Source: Comamonas testosteroni (GTDB lineage: Bacteria; Pseudomonadota; Gammaproteobacteria; Burkholderiales; Burkholderiaceae_C). From it: DNA of 64,000 bases. The DNA lies in the NCBI RefSeq assembly GCF_014076415.1, contig NZ_CP043568.1:1054001-1118000 (forward strand). Direction: 5' to 3'. Made by a program: the position numbers and the translations under genes. Shown here one piece after another: positions 52,736 to 61,538 of the stretch; position 1 is the first letter of the stretch; each line of letters opens with the position of its first letter. The notes below the pieces were generated by a model. It saw only the letters and a list, made by a program, of their open reading frames with translations. It ran no database searches and was not told the DNA's origin.

Positions 52736-54811
52736 ATGACAGAAAACTCCCTGGAGCAGGGCCAAGTGGCCGCTGCTGATATTGCTTTGTCTTCTCCCGA
52801 ACTCGATTCCCGTCTGGACGCTATGTTGGCCGACATGGACGCGGAAGACGCCGCTGTCGAAGAAGTCCAAGCCGCCGACGAACCCAATGGCTTCGTCGAA
52901 CTGGGTCTGGCCCCCGAACTGATCCAGGCCGTGACCGACCTGGGCTATACCCAGCCTACCGCTGTGCAGCTGCAAGCCATTCCCCTGGCCATGGGCGAAG
53001 GCGCCGATGCCGACGGCTTCATCGACCTGATGGTGTCCAGCCAAACTGGCTCGGGCAAGACTGCAGCCTTCCTGCTGCCCGTGCTGCACACCCTGATCAA
53101 GCAGCGTGCCGTGGCCGATGCGGCCGCCAAGGCTGAATTCGAGCGCCTGTGCGCCGAAGCTGCGGCCAAGGGCGAGCCCGCTCCCAAGCGCAACAAGCGC
53201 AAGGACCCCACCAACGCCCGCAACTTCAAGGCCGCCGTGCCCGGCGCCCTGGTGCTGTGCCCCACGCGTGAGCTGGCCCAGCAGGTGGCGCATGACGCCA
53301 TCGAGCTGGTCAAGCATTGCCGCGGCATCCGCATCGCCAACGTGGTGGGCGGCATTCCTTACCAGCTGCAGATCGCCAAGCTGCAGAACGCCGACCTGGT
53401 GGTGGCCACTCCCGGCCGTCTGCTGGACCTGCAGCGTTCCATGCAGATCAAGCTGGACAAGGTGCAGTTCCTGGTGGTCGACGAGGCCGACCGCATGCTG
53501 GACCTGGGCTTCTCCGACGATCTGGCCGAAGTCAACCAGCTGACGGCCGAGCGCAAGCAGACCATGATGTTCAGCGCCACGTTTGCTCCCCGCATTCAGC
53601 AGCTGGCCATGCGCGTGATGCATGACGGCGGCGCCAACGTGAAGAAGATCACGATTGCCACGCCTCAGGAAAAGCACGCCAACATCAAGCAGGCGCTGTT
53701 CTGGGCCGACAACATGCAGCACAAGCGCAAGCTGCTCGACCACTGGCTGCGTGACAGCAGCATCAACCAGGCCATCGTGTTTGCGTCCACCCAGGTGGAA
53801 TGTGACGGTCTGGCCAACGACCTGCAGCAGGACGGTTTCTCTGCCGTGGCCCTGCACGGTGCTCTGAGCCAGGGCCTGCGCAACCGCCGCCTGATGGCGC
53901 TGCGCAACGGCCAGGTGCAGATCCTGGTGGCCACCGATGTGGCTGCTCGCGGTATCGACGTGCCCACCATCACCCACGTCTTCAACTACGGCCTGCCGAT
54001 GAAGGCCGAGGACTACACCCACCGTATCGGCCGTACCGGTCGTGCCGGTCGCGAAGGCGTGGCCGTGACGTTTGCGGAATTCCGCGACCGTCGCCGCGTG
54101 TTCGACATCGAAGGCTATACCCGCCAGCAGTTCAAGGCCGAGACCATTCCCGGCATGGAACCCCAGCAGCGTTTCCCCGCCTCTGGCGAGCGTGACGGTC
54201 GTCGTGGCGGCGGCGCCGGTGGTCGCGGTGGCTTCGGTGGTCGTCGCGATGGCGAAGGCTATGGCCGCAAGTCCGGCTTCGGCAGCTTCGGCGGCGGCCG
54301 TGGCAATGATCGCGGCGGCTTCGGTGGCGACCGTGGCGGTGACCGCTTCGGTGGCGATCGCGCCGGGTTTGGCGGCGCTCCTCGCGGTGATCGCTTTGCT
54401 GATCGCGGCGGCGACCGTGGTGGTGATCGCGGCTTCGGCGGCGGTCGTCCCGGCTTCGGTGGCGAGCGTCAAGAGCGCAGCTTCGAGCGTCGTGATGATC
54501 GCGGCAGCTTCGGCGGCGGCGATCGCGGCGGCTTCCGCGGTGGCGAATCGCGTGGTGGCTTTGGTGGTGCCCAGCGCCGTGAAGGCGGCGATTTCGGTCG
54601 CAAGAGCTTTGGCGGTGGCCGTGAAGGCGCTCATGCAGGCGCTCCCCGCGAAGGCGGTTTCCGCGGTGGCGAATCGCGCGGCTTCGGCGGCGGCGATCGT
54701 CGTCCTGCCTTTGGTCAGGGTGCCGGCAAGCCTTATCAGCCTCATGGCGAACGTGGTGGCGAGCGCAGCTTCGAGCGCAAGCCCCGTGCACCGCGTCGCG
54801 ATGAGCGTTGA
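52736..54811 (+). CDS. DEAD-box RNA helicase with RGG-rich tail
   Basis: 691 residues. Core motifs: Q motif FVELGLAPELIQAV, Walker A SQTGSGKT (102-109), PTRELAQQ, DEADRMLDLGF, SAT, ATDVAARGIDVP and HRIGRTGRAGR. A ~45-residue Ala/Lys-rich insertion lies between motifs I and Ia (about 120-170). From about residue 480 the protein is Gly/Arg-rich with many GGDRGG and GFGG units, a flexible RNA-binding and phase-separating type of tail. Cold-shock and ribosome assembly roles are known for this family. A GTG-like Shine-Dalgarno is weak. Acidic N-terminus precedes the Q motif. Confidence 0.96.
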   Translation: MTENSLEQGQVAAADIALSSPELDSRLDAMLADMDAEDAAVEEVQAADEPNGFVELGLAPELIQAVTDLGYTQPTAVQLQAIPLAMGEGADADGFIDLMVSSQTGSGKTAAFLLPVLHTLIKQRAVADAAAKAEFERLCAEAAAKGEPAPKRNKRKDPTNARNFKAAVPGALVLCPTRELAQQVAHDAIELVKHCRGIRIANVVGGIPYQLQIAKLQNADLVVATPGRLLDLQRSMQIKLDKVQFLVVDEADRMLDLGFSDDLAEVNQLTAERKQTMMFSATFAPRIQQLAMRVMHDGGANVKKITIATPQEKHANIKQALFWADNMQHKRKLLDHWLRDSSINQAIVFASTQVECDGLANDLQQDGFSAVALHGALSQGLRNRRLMALRNGQVQILVATDVAARGIDVPTITHVFNYGLPMKAEDYTHRIGRTGRAGREGVAVTFAEFRDRRRVFDIEGYTRQQFKAETIPGMEPQQRFPASGERDGRRGGGAGGRGGFGGRRDGEGYGRKSGFGSFGGGRGNDRGGFGGDRGGDRFGGDRAGFGGAPRGDRFADRGGDRGGDRGFGGGRPGFGGERQERSFERRDDRGSFGGGDRGGFRGGESRGGFGGAQRREGGDFGRKSFGGGREGAHAGAPREGGFRGGESRGFGGGDRRPAFGQGAGKPYQPHGERGGERSFERKPRAPRRDER

Positions 54812-54841
54812 TCGCTGATTCGGGCTGCGGCCCGAAGCATG

Positions 54842-54870
54842 AAAAAGCCGGCTCTAGCAGCCGGCTTTTT
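54842..54870. terminator. Intrinsic terminator after the DEAD-box helicase
   Basis: AAAAAGCCGGCT / AGCCGGCTTTTT is a 12-bp perfect stem with loop CTAGC, 30 bases after the helicase stop. Its symmetry lets it act on either strand. Confidence 0.9.
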
Positions 54871-54905
54871 GCTGCCCGTACAGGGCTGGAATCTTGATTA
54901 AAAAG

Positions 54906-54957
54906 TGAGCTGATAGCGAATGTAATTCAAGGGTTTCAGATACTTTTCAATCTGAAA
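54906..54957. repeat. TGATAGC-like element with hairpin
   Basis: CTGATAGCGAATGTAATTCA is followed by TTTCAGAT-ACTTTTCA-ATCTGAAA, an 8-bp perfect inverted repeat (54934-54957). It lies between the helicase terminator and the minus-strand exporter gene, 33 bases after the latter's stop. Confidence 0.4.
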
Positions 54958-54990
54958 TCTATGAATGGCGTGCGGTAGATGCTCCTTTTT

Positions 54991-56223
54991 TTAATGCTCT
55001 GAGGCATGGCGGCCGATGTCCGGCCAGCGGTGGTGCAGATAGATCCAGGCGACCAGACCGATCAGCATCATGAGGATCGAGCCCGTGGCCAGCAGTGCGG
55101 CCGAATGCATGACCAGTGGCGCAATCACGCCGGCCACAAAGCCGTTGGCCACCGAGCCCACCACGGCCTGTAGCGAAGAGGCCAGGCCGCGCCGCGCAGG
55201 GTGGATGTCCAGCACCAGCAGCGTCACCACGGGCACCATCAGCGCCCAGCCGTAGGCGAACAGGCTGATGGGAATCAAGGCCCAGCTCACATGGGCGGGC
55301 CAGATCAGATTGGCCACCAGATTGATGATGGAGGTCACGCACATCACCAGAAAGCCGTGGCGGATCTGGCGCTTGGGCGGGATGCGTCCGGCCAGGCGGC
55401 CGCTGGTCCAGCTGCCGGCCATGATGCCGCCGATGGTGGCGATGAAGAACCAGAAGAACTGCGTGGGCTCCAGCTGCAAGATGTCGCCCAGAAAAGCCGG
55501 GGCCGACAGCAGATAGAGAAACATGCCGTTGAACGGAATGCCGCTGGCCAGGGCCAGCAGCAGAAAGCGCGGATCGGTGAGCAAGATGCCATAGCCCTGC
55601 ATCAGCGGTCTGAACTGGAAGGGCTGGCGTTTTTGCGGTGGCAGCGATTCGGGCAGAAACTTCATGTTGATGAGCCAGAGCAGCACGCCCACGATGCTCA
55701 GGAACCAGAACACGGCCTGCCAGCTCAGGTGCACGAACAGCCAGCCGCCGATCACGGGAGCCAGCGCCGGCGCCACGCCGAAGAATATGGTGATCTGCGC
55801 CATCACGCCCTGGGCCTGGGTCGGCGGAAAGATGTCGCGCACGATGGCGCGCGAGACCACGATGCCGGCGCCGGTGGACAGGCCCTGCAGCGTGCGGAAG
55901 ATCACCAGCTGGGTGATGTTCTGAGACAGCGCGCAGCCGGCCGAGGCGATGGTGAACATCACCAGTCCCCAGAGGATGACTGGGCGGCGTCCGAAGCTGT
56001 CGGCCAGGGCGCCATGAAACAGGTTCATGAAGGCAAAACCCAGCAAGTAGGCAGACAGGGTCTGCTGCATTTCTACAGGGGTTGCGCCCAATGCCTTGGC
56101 AATGCCCGAGAAGGCGGGAATATAGGTGTCAACCGAGAACGGGCCCAGCATGCCGAGAATGGCAAGCAGCATGGCCAGAGTCCAACGCGGTCCGCGCCAG
56201 AACGTGGAGAGGTCGTTTTGCAT
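54991..56223 (-). CDS. Bcr/CflA-type multidrug MFS exporter
   Basis: 410 residues with ~12 membrane segments. Starts MQNDLSTFWRGPRWTLAMLL; Bcr/CflA features include DTYIPAFSGIAKALGATPVE, LADSFGRRPVILWGL (MFS motif A) and RTLQGLSTGAGIVVSRAIVRD. It exports drugs such as bicyclomycin or chloramphenicol-type substrates by proton antiport in E. coli; the substrate here is unknown. The start was chosen from conservation; the frame stays open upstream through tRNA sequence, which is not coding. Confidence 0.92.
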   Translation of the reverse strand: MQNDLSTFWRGPRWTLAMLLAILGMLGPFSVDTYIPAFSGIAKALGATPVEMQQTLSAYLLGFAFMNLFHGALADSFGRRPVILWGLVMFTIASAGCALSQNITQLVIFRTLQGLSTGAGIVVSRAIVRDIFPPTQAQGVMAQITIFFGVAPALAPVIGGWLFVHLSWQAVFWFLSIVGVLLWLINMKFLPESLPPQKRQPFQFRPLMQGYGILLTDPRFLLLALASGIPFNGMFLYLLSAPAFLGDILQLEPTQFFWFFIATIGGIMAGSWTSGRLAGRIPPKRQIRHGFLVMCVTSIINLVANLIWPAHVSWALIPISLFAYGWALMVPVVTLLVLDIHPARRGLASSLQAVVGSVANGFVAGVIAPLVMHSAALLATGSILMMLIGLVAWIYLHHRWPDIGRHASEH

Positions 56224-56341
56224 AGTGAGTCTTGGGTGGGCAAATACTGCCCGGGGATGTCTGCATGATGCCTGATATGGCGCGGCCCCGGTGTCGGCGC
56301 CCATGCTTTTGCAGATTCGGCGGCGCTCAGGCGCGGCCAAG

Positions 56342-56375
56342 AAAAAAGCCAAAGTTCCTGAGAACTTTGGCTTTT
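56342..56375 (-). terminator. Terminator of the tRNA-Lys array
   Basis: AAAAGCCAAAGTTC / GAACTTTGGCTTTT, a 14-bp perfect stem with loop CTGA, followed by T on the minus strand. It ends the leftward tRNA transcript. Confidence 0.9.
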
Positions 56376-56381
56376 GAATTA

Positions 56382-56457
56382 TGGTGGGCCCTGAGTGATT
56401 CGAACACTCGACCAACGGATTAAGAGTCCGCTGCTCTACCAACTGAGCTAAGAGCCC
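56382..56457 (-). tRNA. tRNA-Lys (CTT), copy 1
   Basis: 76 bases including an encoded CCA. The anticodon is CTT (loop CTCTTAA), with GTTCGAATC in the T arm and the acceptor GGGCTCT pairing with AGGGCCC (one G-U). Four such genes lie in an exact 125-bp array; the last (rightmost) is the transcript's first. A possible -10, CATAAT (minus strand, 56865-56870), precedes the array but no clear -35 was found. Confidence 0.97.
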
Positions 56458-56506
56458 GCCGGATAAACCGGAGGATCAATCTGAAGAATCAGACCGAATA
56501 AATTTT

Positions 56507-56582
56507 TGGTGGGCCCTGAGTGATTCGAACACTCGACCAACGGATTAAGAGTCCGCTGCTCTACCAACTGAGCTAAGAGCCC
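56507..56582 (-). tRNA. tRNA-Lys (CTT), copy 2
   Basis: Identical in sequence to copy 1 as read, starting exactly 125 bases from it. The 49-base spacer is nearly identical to the next one. Confidence 0.97.
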
Positions 56583-56631
56583 GCCGGATAAACCGGAGGA
56601 TCAACCTGAAGAATCAGACTGAAGAAATTTT

Positions 56632-56707
56632 TGGTGGGCCCTGAGTGATTCGAACACTCGACCAACGGATTAAGAGTCCGCTGCTCTACCAACTGAGCTA
56701 AGAGCCC
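56632..56707 (-). tRNA. tRNA-Lys (CTT), copy 3
   Basis: Identical to copies 1 and 2, again offset by exactly 125 bases. Its spacers match the others with small changes (for example ATCAACC for ATCAATC). Confidence 0.97.
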
Positions 56708-56756
56708 GCCGGAGTAAATCCGGAGGATCAACCTGAAGAATCAGACTGAAGAAATT

Positions 56757-56832
56757 TGGTGGGCCCTGAGTGATTCGAACACTCGACCAACGGATTAAGA
56801 GTCCGCTGCTCTACCAGCTGAGCTAAGAGCCC
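56757..56832 (-). tRNA. tRNA-Lys (CTT), copy 4
   Basis: Same as the others except for one base in the D loop: GCTCAGCTGGTAG instead of GCTCAGTTGGTAG. It is first in the transcription direction. Confidence 0.97.
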
Positions 56833-56911
56833 CACACAACGCCTGCGCTGCAAGCGAGACCGCAATTATGCGCTAATTCTGGAGGGCTTGCAGGAAAACC
56901 CGCGGGTTTTT

Positions 56912-57790
56912 TTAATCCAGTGCGTTGCGGCGTTGCAATTCCACGAACAGGCCTGCCTGGTCCAGGTCGCCCAGGCCGTTTTTCACACCCTCGGCATAGA
57001 GCTGCTCCAGCAGGCCGGTGATGGGCGCGTCAAAGCCGATTTCCTCGGCAGTGGCGATGGCGTTGCGCATGTCCTTGAGCTGCACCGTCATGCGCCCGCG
57101 CGGTGCAAAGTCGTGCTTGACCATGCGTTCGCCATGTACTTGCAGAATGCGGCTGTCGGCAAAGCCGCCGGAGATGGCTTCGCGCACCTTGGCAGGGTCG
57201 GCGCCGCCGCGTTCGGCCAGCAGCAGGGCTTCGGCCACGGCACCGATGGTGATGCCCACGATCATCTGGTTGGCCAGTTTCGCCAACTGGCCTGCGCCAT
57301 GCGGGCCCACATGGGTGGCACGGCCCAGCGCCGCAAAGACGGGCAGGGCTTGCTCGAAATCCGCAGCCTCGCCACCGGCCATGATGGCCAGCGTGCCGGC
57401 TTGCGCACCCAGCGTGCCGCCCGAGACGGGGGCATCCAGATGCCGCACGCCCAGCGCGGCAAGCTTGCCGGCATGTTCACGCGCTTCGCGTGGCTGGATG
57501 GACGCCATGTCGATGAACAGCGAGCCCTTGGGCATGGCATCGGCAACTCCCAGTGTGAACAGCACTTCGCCCACGATGGCGCCGCTCTCCAGCAGGCTCA
57601 CGGCAAAGTCCACGCCGCGCACGGCATCTGCCGCGCTGTCGTGGATGCTCACGCCATCGGCAGCCAGCGGCTCGGCCTTGGCGCGGGTGCGATTCCAGAC
57701 GTGGACCTCATGGCCGGCCTGAGCCAGACGGCGGGCCATGGGCAGGCCCATCATGCCCGTGCCCAGAACTGCGATCTTCAATGTGTTCAT
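56912..57790 (-). CDS. NAD(P)-dependent 3-hydroxyisobutyrate dehydrogenase family oxidoreductase
   Basis: 292 residues. Rossmann motif GTGMMGLPMARRLAQAGHEV near residue 10, signature DAPVSGGTLGAQAGTLAIM, and the catalytic Lys in GAGQLAKLANQMIVG. The family includes tartronate semialdehyde reductase and 3-hydroxyisobutyrate dehydrogenase; the substrate cannot be fixed from sequence alone. It stands alone between the tRNA array and guaC. Confidence 0.92.
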   Translation of the reverse strand: MNTLKIAVLGTGMMGLPMARRLAQAGHEVHVWNRTRAKAEPLAADGVSIHDSAADAVRGVDFAVSLLESGAIVGEVLFTLGVADAMPKGSLFIDMASIQPREAREHAGKLAALGVRHLDAPVSGGTLGAQAGTLAIMAGGEAADFEQALPVFAALGRATHVGPHGAGQLAKLANQMIVGITIGAVAEALLLAERGGADPAKVREAISGGFADSRILQVHGERMVKHDFAPRGRMTVQLKDMRNAIATAEEIGFDAPITGLLEQLYAEGVKNGLGDLDQAGLFVELQRRNALD

Positions 57791-57904
57791 GGCGTTGTTC
57801 CCCTGGAGCTTTTATGAATGACGACATGCTAAGCCCTGACGAAGGCAGCAATCGCGGCCATGATCTCAGATCAGTTGTGCGCGCAGGATGCAGAAAAAGG
57901 GATA

Positions 57905-57939
57905 GCCGAAAACAACAAGGGCAGCCTGAGCTGCCCTTG
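57905..57939 (-). terminator. Terminator after guaC
   Basis: CAAGGGCAGC-CTGA-GCTGCCCTTG is a perfect 10-bp stem. On the minus strand it follows the guaC stop by 50 bases and is followed by TTGTTTTC. Confidence 0.75.
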
Positions 57940-57989
57940 ATGCTTTTTTTGGAGGTTCACCTTCGCGCTGGTGAGTCGCGCCTGACGGC

Positions 57990-58967
57990 CTACATCAGCA
58001 GATGCTCGCCGGCGTTGTCGCCGCCGAGGATGACGTAGTTGACCTTGCGGATGTCCATGAGCTTGGTGCCGCCGGAGTAGCTGATGGAGGACTGCACGTC
58101 CTGCTGCATCTCGACCAGCGTGTTCATCAGCGGGCCCTTGATGGGCTCCAGAATGCGCTTGCCTTCCACATGCTTGTACTCGCCCTTGTTGAAGTCGGAG
58201 GCCGAGCCGTAGTATTCCTTGAACAGCTGGCCGTCCACTTCCACGGTCTTGCCGGGCGACTCTTCATGGCCTGCAAACAGGGAGCCGATCATCACCATGG
58301 TGGCACCGAAACGGATGCTCTTGGCGATGTCGCCGTGGCTGCGGATACCGCCGTCGGCAATGATGGGCTTGGTGGCCACGCGGGCGCACCACTTGAGCGC
58401 CGACAGCTGCCAGCCGCCTGTGCCGAAGCCGGTCTTGAGCTTGGTGATGCAAACCTTGCCGGGACCGACGCCGACCTTGGTGGCGTCCGCACCCCAGTTT
58501 TCGAGGTCGATCACGGCTTCGGGCGTGGCGACGTTGCCGGCAATCACGAAGGCCGCAGGGATCTTGGCCTTGATGTAGGCAATCATGTTCTTCACGCTCT
58601 CGGCATGGCCGTGGGCAATGTCGATGGTGATGTATTCGGGGCAGATGCCGTCGGCCACGAAACGGTCCACCGTCTCGTAGTCCGGCTGCTTCACACCCAG
58701 AGAGATGGAGGCAAACAGTCCCTGGGACTGCATGTCCTTGGTGAAGGCCACGTTGTCGATGTCAAAACGGTGCATCACATAGAAGAAACCGTTTTGTGCC
58801 AGATAGGTGCAGATCTTCTCGTCCACCACCGTCTTCATGTTGGCGGGCACCACAGGCAGCTTGAAGCTGCGGCTGCCCAGCACGACACTGGTGTCACATT
58901 CCGCACGGCTTTCCACGCGGCACATGCGGGGCAGCAGAAGAATGTTGTCGTAGTCGAAGATTTCCAT
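57990..58967 (-). CDS. guaC: GMP reductase
   Basis: 325 residues. It reduces GMP to IMP with NADPH in purine salvage. Catalytic Cys is in [18 protein letters not shown], with [20 protein letters not shown] downstream and [15 protein letters not shown] at the N-terminus. The sequence follows the shorter (GuaC2) type without a CBS insert. The gene is single. Confidence 0.95.
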   Translation of the reverse strand: MEIFDYDNILLLPRMCRVESRAECDTSVVLGSRSFKLPVVPANMKTVVDEKICTYLAQNGFFYVMHRFDIDNVAFTKDMQSQGLFASISLGVKQPDYETVDRFVADGICPEYITIDIAHGHAESVKNMIAYIKAKIPAAFVIAGNVATPEAVIDLENWGADATKVGVGPGKVCITKLKTGFGTGGWQLSALKWCARVATKPIIADGGIRSHGDIAKSIRFGATMVMIGSLFAGHEESPGKTVEVDGQLFKEYYGSASDFNKGEYKHVEGKRILEPIKGPLMNTLVEMQQDVQSSISYSGGTKLMDIRKVNYVILGGDNAGEHLLM

Positions 58968-59166
58968 GGTTCCAAGCTCCGGAAAAGGTCACGGCGGGAA
59001 TCTCACCCACCTCAATTTTCAAGGATAGGCGCTTGGCTTGGAGCCCGGTTTTTGGCAGTGCCGGCATGCAGCAGGCAAAAAAAACCGGACCTCAAAAAAC
59101 TTGGGCCCGGTGATTGATTCTATACGGCGCCGGCGCAAATCGTATGTTCCGACATCGTTATGAGGG

Positions 59167-59814
59167 TTATAAGGATTTTCTTATAGCGTCGCTTTTGCCC
59201 TGCATGTCACCCGGTGTGCCATAGACCCGCATGAAGGCATCCACGGCACGCTCGGTGCACAGGGCAATCTCCTGCACCGTAGGGGCGGGCAGGTGCTGGA
59301 ACATGAAGCGCGGCAGCAACTCGGCCTCCAGCAGCGCCAGCAGATGATGGCGCATGACCTCGGTGTCGGCATTGCGCAGCAGCCTGCGCTCTATGCCCTG
59401 CTGCAAAAAGGCATTGATGGCGGCGTTGCCGCGCGCCGGCCCCATGTCCCAGCAGCGCTGGCCGATATTGGCGCGCCCGCCTTCGGAAACCAGCAGGCGG
59501 CGCACGGCCATCACCTCCGGCGAATACAGCAGGCCGAGGAAGCGTTGGCCGAAGTTGCACAGCGTCTGCGCGGCATCGTCATTGCCGGTCTGCAGCGCCA
59601 GCATGGTGTTCTGGAAGTCGGCTTCGGAGGCCTGGAACATCACCTCCAGAAACAGCGCTTCCTTGGACGGAAAGTAGTTGTACAGCGTGGCCTTGGAGCC
59701 GCCCAGCCGCGTGCAGATCTCGGACATGGAAGTGCGCTCGAAGCCCAGTTCGCCAAAGGTGGCTGCTGCAACATCAATGATGGCTTGCCGCTTTTCTTCC
59801 GTTTTGGTGCGCAT
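59167..59814 (-). CDS. TetR family transcriptional regulator
   Basis: 215 residues. N-terminal HTH of TetR: ATFGELGFERTSMSEICTRL and GGSKATLYNYFPSKEALF. The C-terminal ligand domain is divergent, AefR-like in its LPRFMFQHLP stretch. It is divergent from the outer-membrane factor/EmrA/EmrB operon, with a palindromic operator over the promoter, so it is the likely repressor of that operon. Confidence 0.95.
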   Translation of the reverse strand: MRTKTEEKRQAIIDVAAATFGELGFERTSMSEICTRLGGSKATLYNYFPSKEALFLEVMFQASEADFQNTMLALQTGNDDAAQTLCNFGQRFLGLLYSPEVMAVRRLLVSEGGRANIGQRCWDMGPARGNAAINAFLQQGIERRLLRNADTEVMRHHLLALLEAELLPRFMFQHLPAPTVQEIALCTERAVDAFMRVYGTPGDMQGKSDAIRKSL

Positions 59815-59860
59815 GGGGCGAAATGTCCTGGGGCGGTTGTGATGTCTTTCAGTGTAGCGC

Positions 59861-59902
59861 TTGCGATCTCAAACGCTGGAAACATATACTGTACCGTACA
59901 GT
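59861..59902 (+). promoter_or_regulatory. Promoter with overlapping TetR operator
   Basis: TTGCGA (59861-59866), 18-base spacer and TATACT (59885-59890) form a plausible promoter for the efflux operon. The palindrome ACTGTA-CCG-TACAGT (59888-59902) overlaps the -10 element. Binding there would block RNA polymerase, a classic TetR arrangement. Confidence 0.7.
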
Positions 59903-59920
59903 TCATTATTAAAGTATTTC

Positions 59921-61417
59921 ATGACTCAATGCATAGCCGCCGCGCCGCAGAGGACTCGGCGTGGGCGCCATGGCTGGTGGGTTCTGGGCTTGCCTGCACT
60001 ACTGTCAGCCTGCGCCCAGATTCCCGAATGGGAGGGCAAGGCTGTATTGGCGCAGCTCGTGCCCGAGACTTTGCAGGCTGCAAGCCATGCTCCGCCCATG
60101 GAATGGCCCACCCAGCAATGGTGGCAGCGCTATGGCGACGCACAGCTTGATCAGCTGATCGCCCAGGCTCTGGAGGGCGCTCCCGATATGACGGCCGCTG
60201 CGGCCCGCGTGCAGCAGGCCAGGGCCATGCTGGGCGTGAGCGAGGCGGCCTCTGCGCCGGAGCTTTCCGCCCACGCCTCGGTCAGCGAGGACAAGCTCAG
60301 CTACAACCATCTGACGCCAGAGGCCTTCGCGCCGCGCGGCATGAATGACTACGGCCGCGCCACGCTGGACCTGAGCTGGTCGCTGGATCTGTGGGGAAAG
60401 CAGCGCGCCGCCGTGGCCGCCGCTGCCGGCGAGCTGGCAGCGCGCGAGGCCGATGCCGCCCAGGCGCGTCTCGTGCTGTCCAGCAATGTGGCCCTGGCCT
60501 ATGCGCAGCTGCTGCGCCTGGCCGCCAATGTGCAGACGCTGGAGCAATCGGTGCAGGTGCGCCGGACCACGGCCGAGCTGTTTGAGCAGCGTTATGCCAA
60601 CGGGCTGGAAAACCAGGGCAGCGTGCACAGCGCCAGGGCGCGTCTGGCAGCCACGCAGGCCGAGCTGGCACAGATGCAGGAACAGGTCGCCTTGCAGCGC
60701 AACAGCATTGCTGCGCTGATGGGCGCTGCTCCCGATCGTGGTGCGGCCATCGTGCTGGATGCTGGGCGTCTGCAATCACCGTGGCAGCAGCAATGGGCCT
60801 TGCCGCAGCAGTTGCCGGCGCATCTGCTGGGCCGTCGCCCCGATGTGGTGGCTGCCCGCCTGCAGGCACAGGCGCTGGAGTCGCGCGTGGCATCGCAGCA
60901 GGCCGAGTTCTATCCCGATGTGAATCTCAGTGCCTTTGTCGGCGTGCAGTCGCTGGGCCTGGACATGCTGACCCGAAGCGGCTCCGGCATCGCAAGCCTG
61001 GGTCCGGCCGTCAGCCTGCCGATCTTCAATGGCGGCCGCTTGCGCTCGCAACTGGGTGCCGCGCGTGCCCGTTATGACGAGGCCGTGGCCCAGTACCGCA
61101 GCACGCTCAACCGGGCCTTGCAGGAGGTGGCGGACAACGCCGTCAGCCAGCGGGCGCTGCAGCAGCAACTGAAGGCCATGCAGCAGGCCGTGACGGCCGC
61201 GACCGAGGCGCATCGCGTGGCGCGCAATCGCTACGAGGGCGGGCTGGCGCGCTATCTCGATGTGCTGTCGGCCGAAGACCAGCTGCTGGCCAGCGTGCGC
61301 CAGCTGGTCGATGTGCAGTCGCGCGCCCTGACGCTCGATATCGGTCTGCATCGCGCACTGGGCGGCGGCTGGAGTGAGTCTGCCGGTGCCCCCGATCCGG
61401 TCTCGCCAGAGGCCTGA
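59921..61417 (+). CDS. Outer-membrane efflux factor, NodT/OprM-like lipoprotein
   Basis: 498 residues. Signal with lipobox LLSAC near residue 31, then the OEP fold in two halves with repeated Ala/Gln-rich coiled-coil helices (AAAARVQQARAMLGVSEAA and similar; GRRPDVVAARLQAQALESR). It forms the outer-membrane trimeric channel. First gene of the tripartite operon. The ATG was set at MTQCIAAAPQ; a longer frame upstream has no signal-like property. Confidence 0.92.
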   Translation: MTQCIAAAPQRTRRGRHGWWVLGLPALLSACAQIPEWEGKAVLAQLVPETLQAASHAPPMEWPTQQWWQRYGDAQLDQLIAQALEGAPDMTAAAARVQQARAMLGVSEAASAPELSAHASVSEDKLSYNHLTPEAFAPRGMNDYGRATLDLSWSLDLWGKQRAAVAAAAGELAAREADAAQARLVLSSNVALAYAQLLRLAANVQTLEQSVQVRRTTAELFEQRYANGLENQGSVHSARARLAATQAELAQMQEQVALQRNSIAALMGAAPDRGAAIVLDAGRLQSPWQQQWALPQQLPAHLLGRRPDVVAARLQAQALESRVASQQAEFYPDVNLSAFVGVQSLGLDMLTRSGSGIASLGPAVSLPIFNGGRLRSQLGAARARYDEAVAQYRSTLNRALQEVADNAVSQRALQQQLKAMQQAVTAATEAHRVARNRYEGGLARYLDVLSAEDQLLASVRQLVDVQSRALTLDIGLHRALGGGWSESAGAPDPVSPEA

Positions 61418-61437
61418 GCCGCTTTCCTGAACTGAAT

Positions 61438-61514
61438 GACTTATGCAAAACCGGCTCCGGCAAGAGGACAGCCTCAGACGGCAGGCCGCTATTGCATTCC
61501 TGTTTGCATAAGTC
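61438..61514. repeat. 12-bp inverted repeat between outer-membrane factor and EmrA genes
   Basis: GACTTATGCAAA (61438-61449) and TTTGCATAAGTC (61503-61514) are perfect complements separated by 53 bases. They lie in the 121-bp gap before the EmrA-like gene. Either an operator for a second regulator or a large mRNA hairpin. Confidence 0.6.
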
Positions 61515-61538
61515 CCATGAATATCTCCAAGGTTTTGT

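Larger units (their letters stand above)
56382..56832 (-). repeat. Tandem 125-bp repeat of tRNA-Lys plus spacer
   Basis: Start-to-start distances are 125, 125 and 125. Each unit is a 76-base tRNA plus a 49-base spacer with GGATCAA and GAAGAATCAGAC motifs. Copy number may vary between strains by unequal exchange. A short palindrome CCGGATAAACCGG lies in each spacer. Confidence 0.9.

Noticed and set aside
52730..54745. A 671-codon minus-strand frame across the helicase gene
   Set aside because: It is antisense to the RGG-rich tail and core; the Ala/Thr runs reflect repeated GGX codons on the other strand.
56224..56442. Upstream extension of the Bcr/CflA-type frame to position 56442
   Set aside because: It runs through the tRNA terminator and the first tRNA gene, so it cannot be coding.
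56382..56832. CRISPR array
   Set aside because: The regular spacing comes from repeated tRNA-Lys genes of 76 bases with conserved, not unique, spacers.
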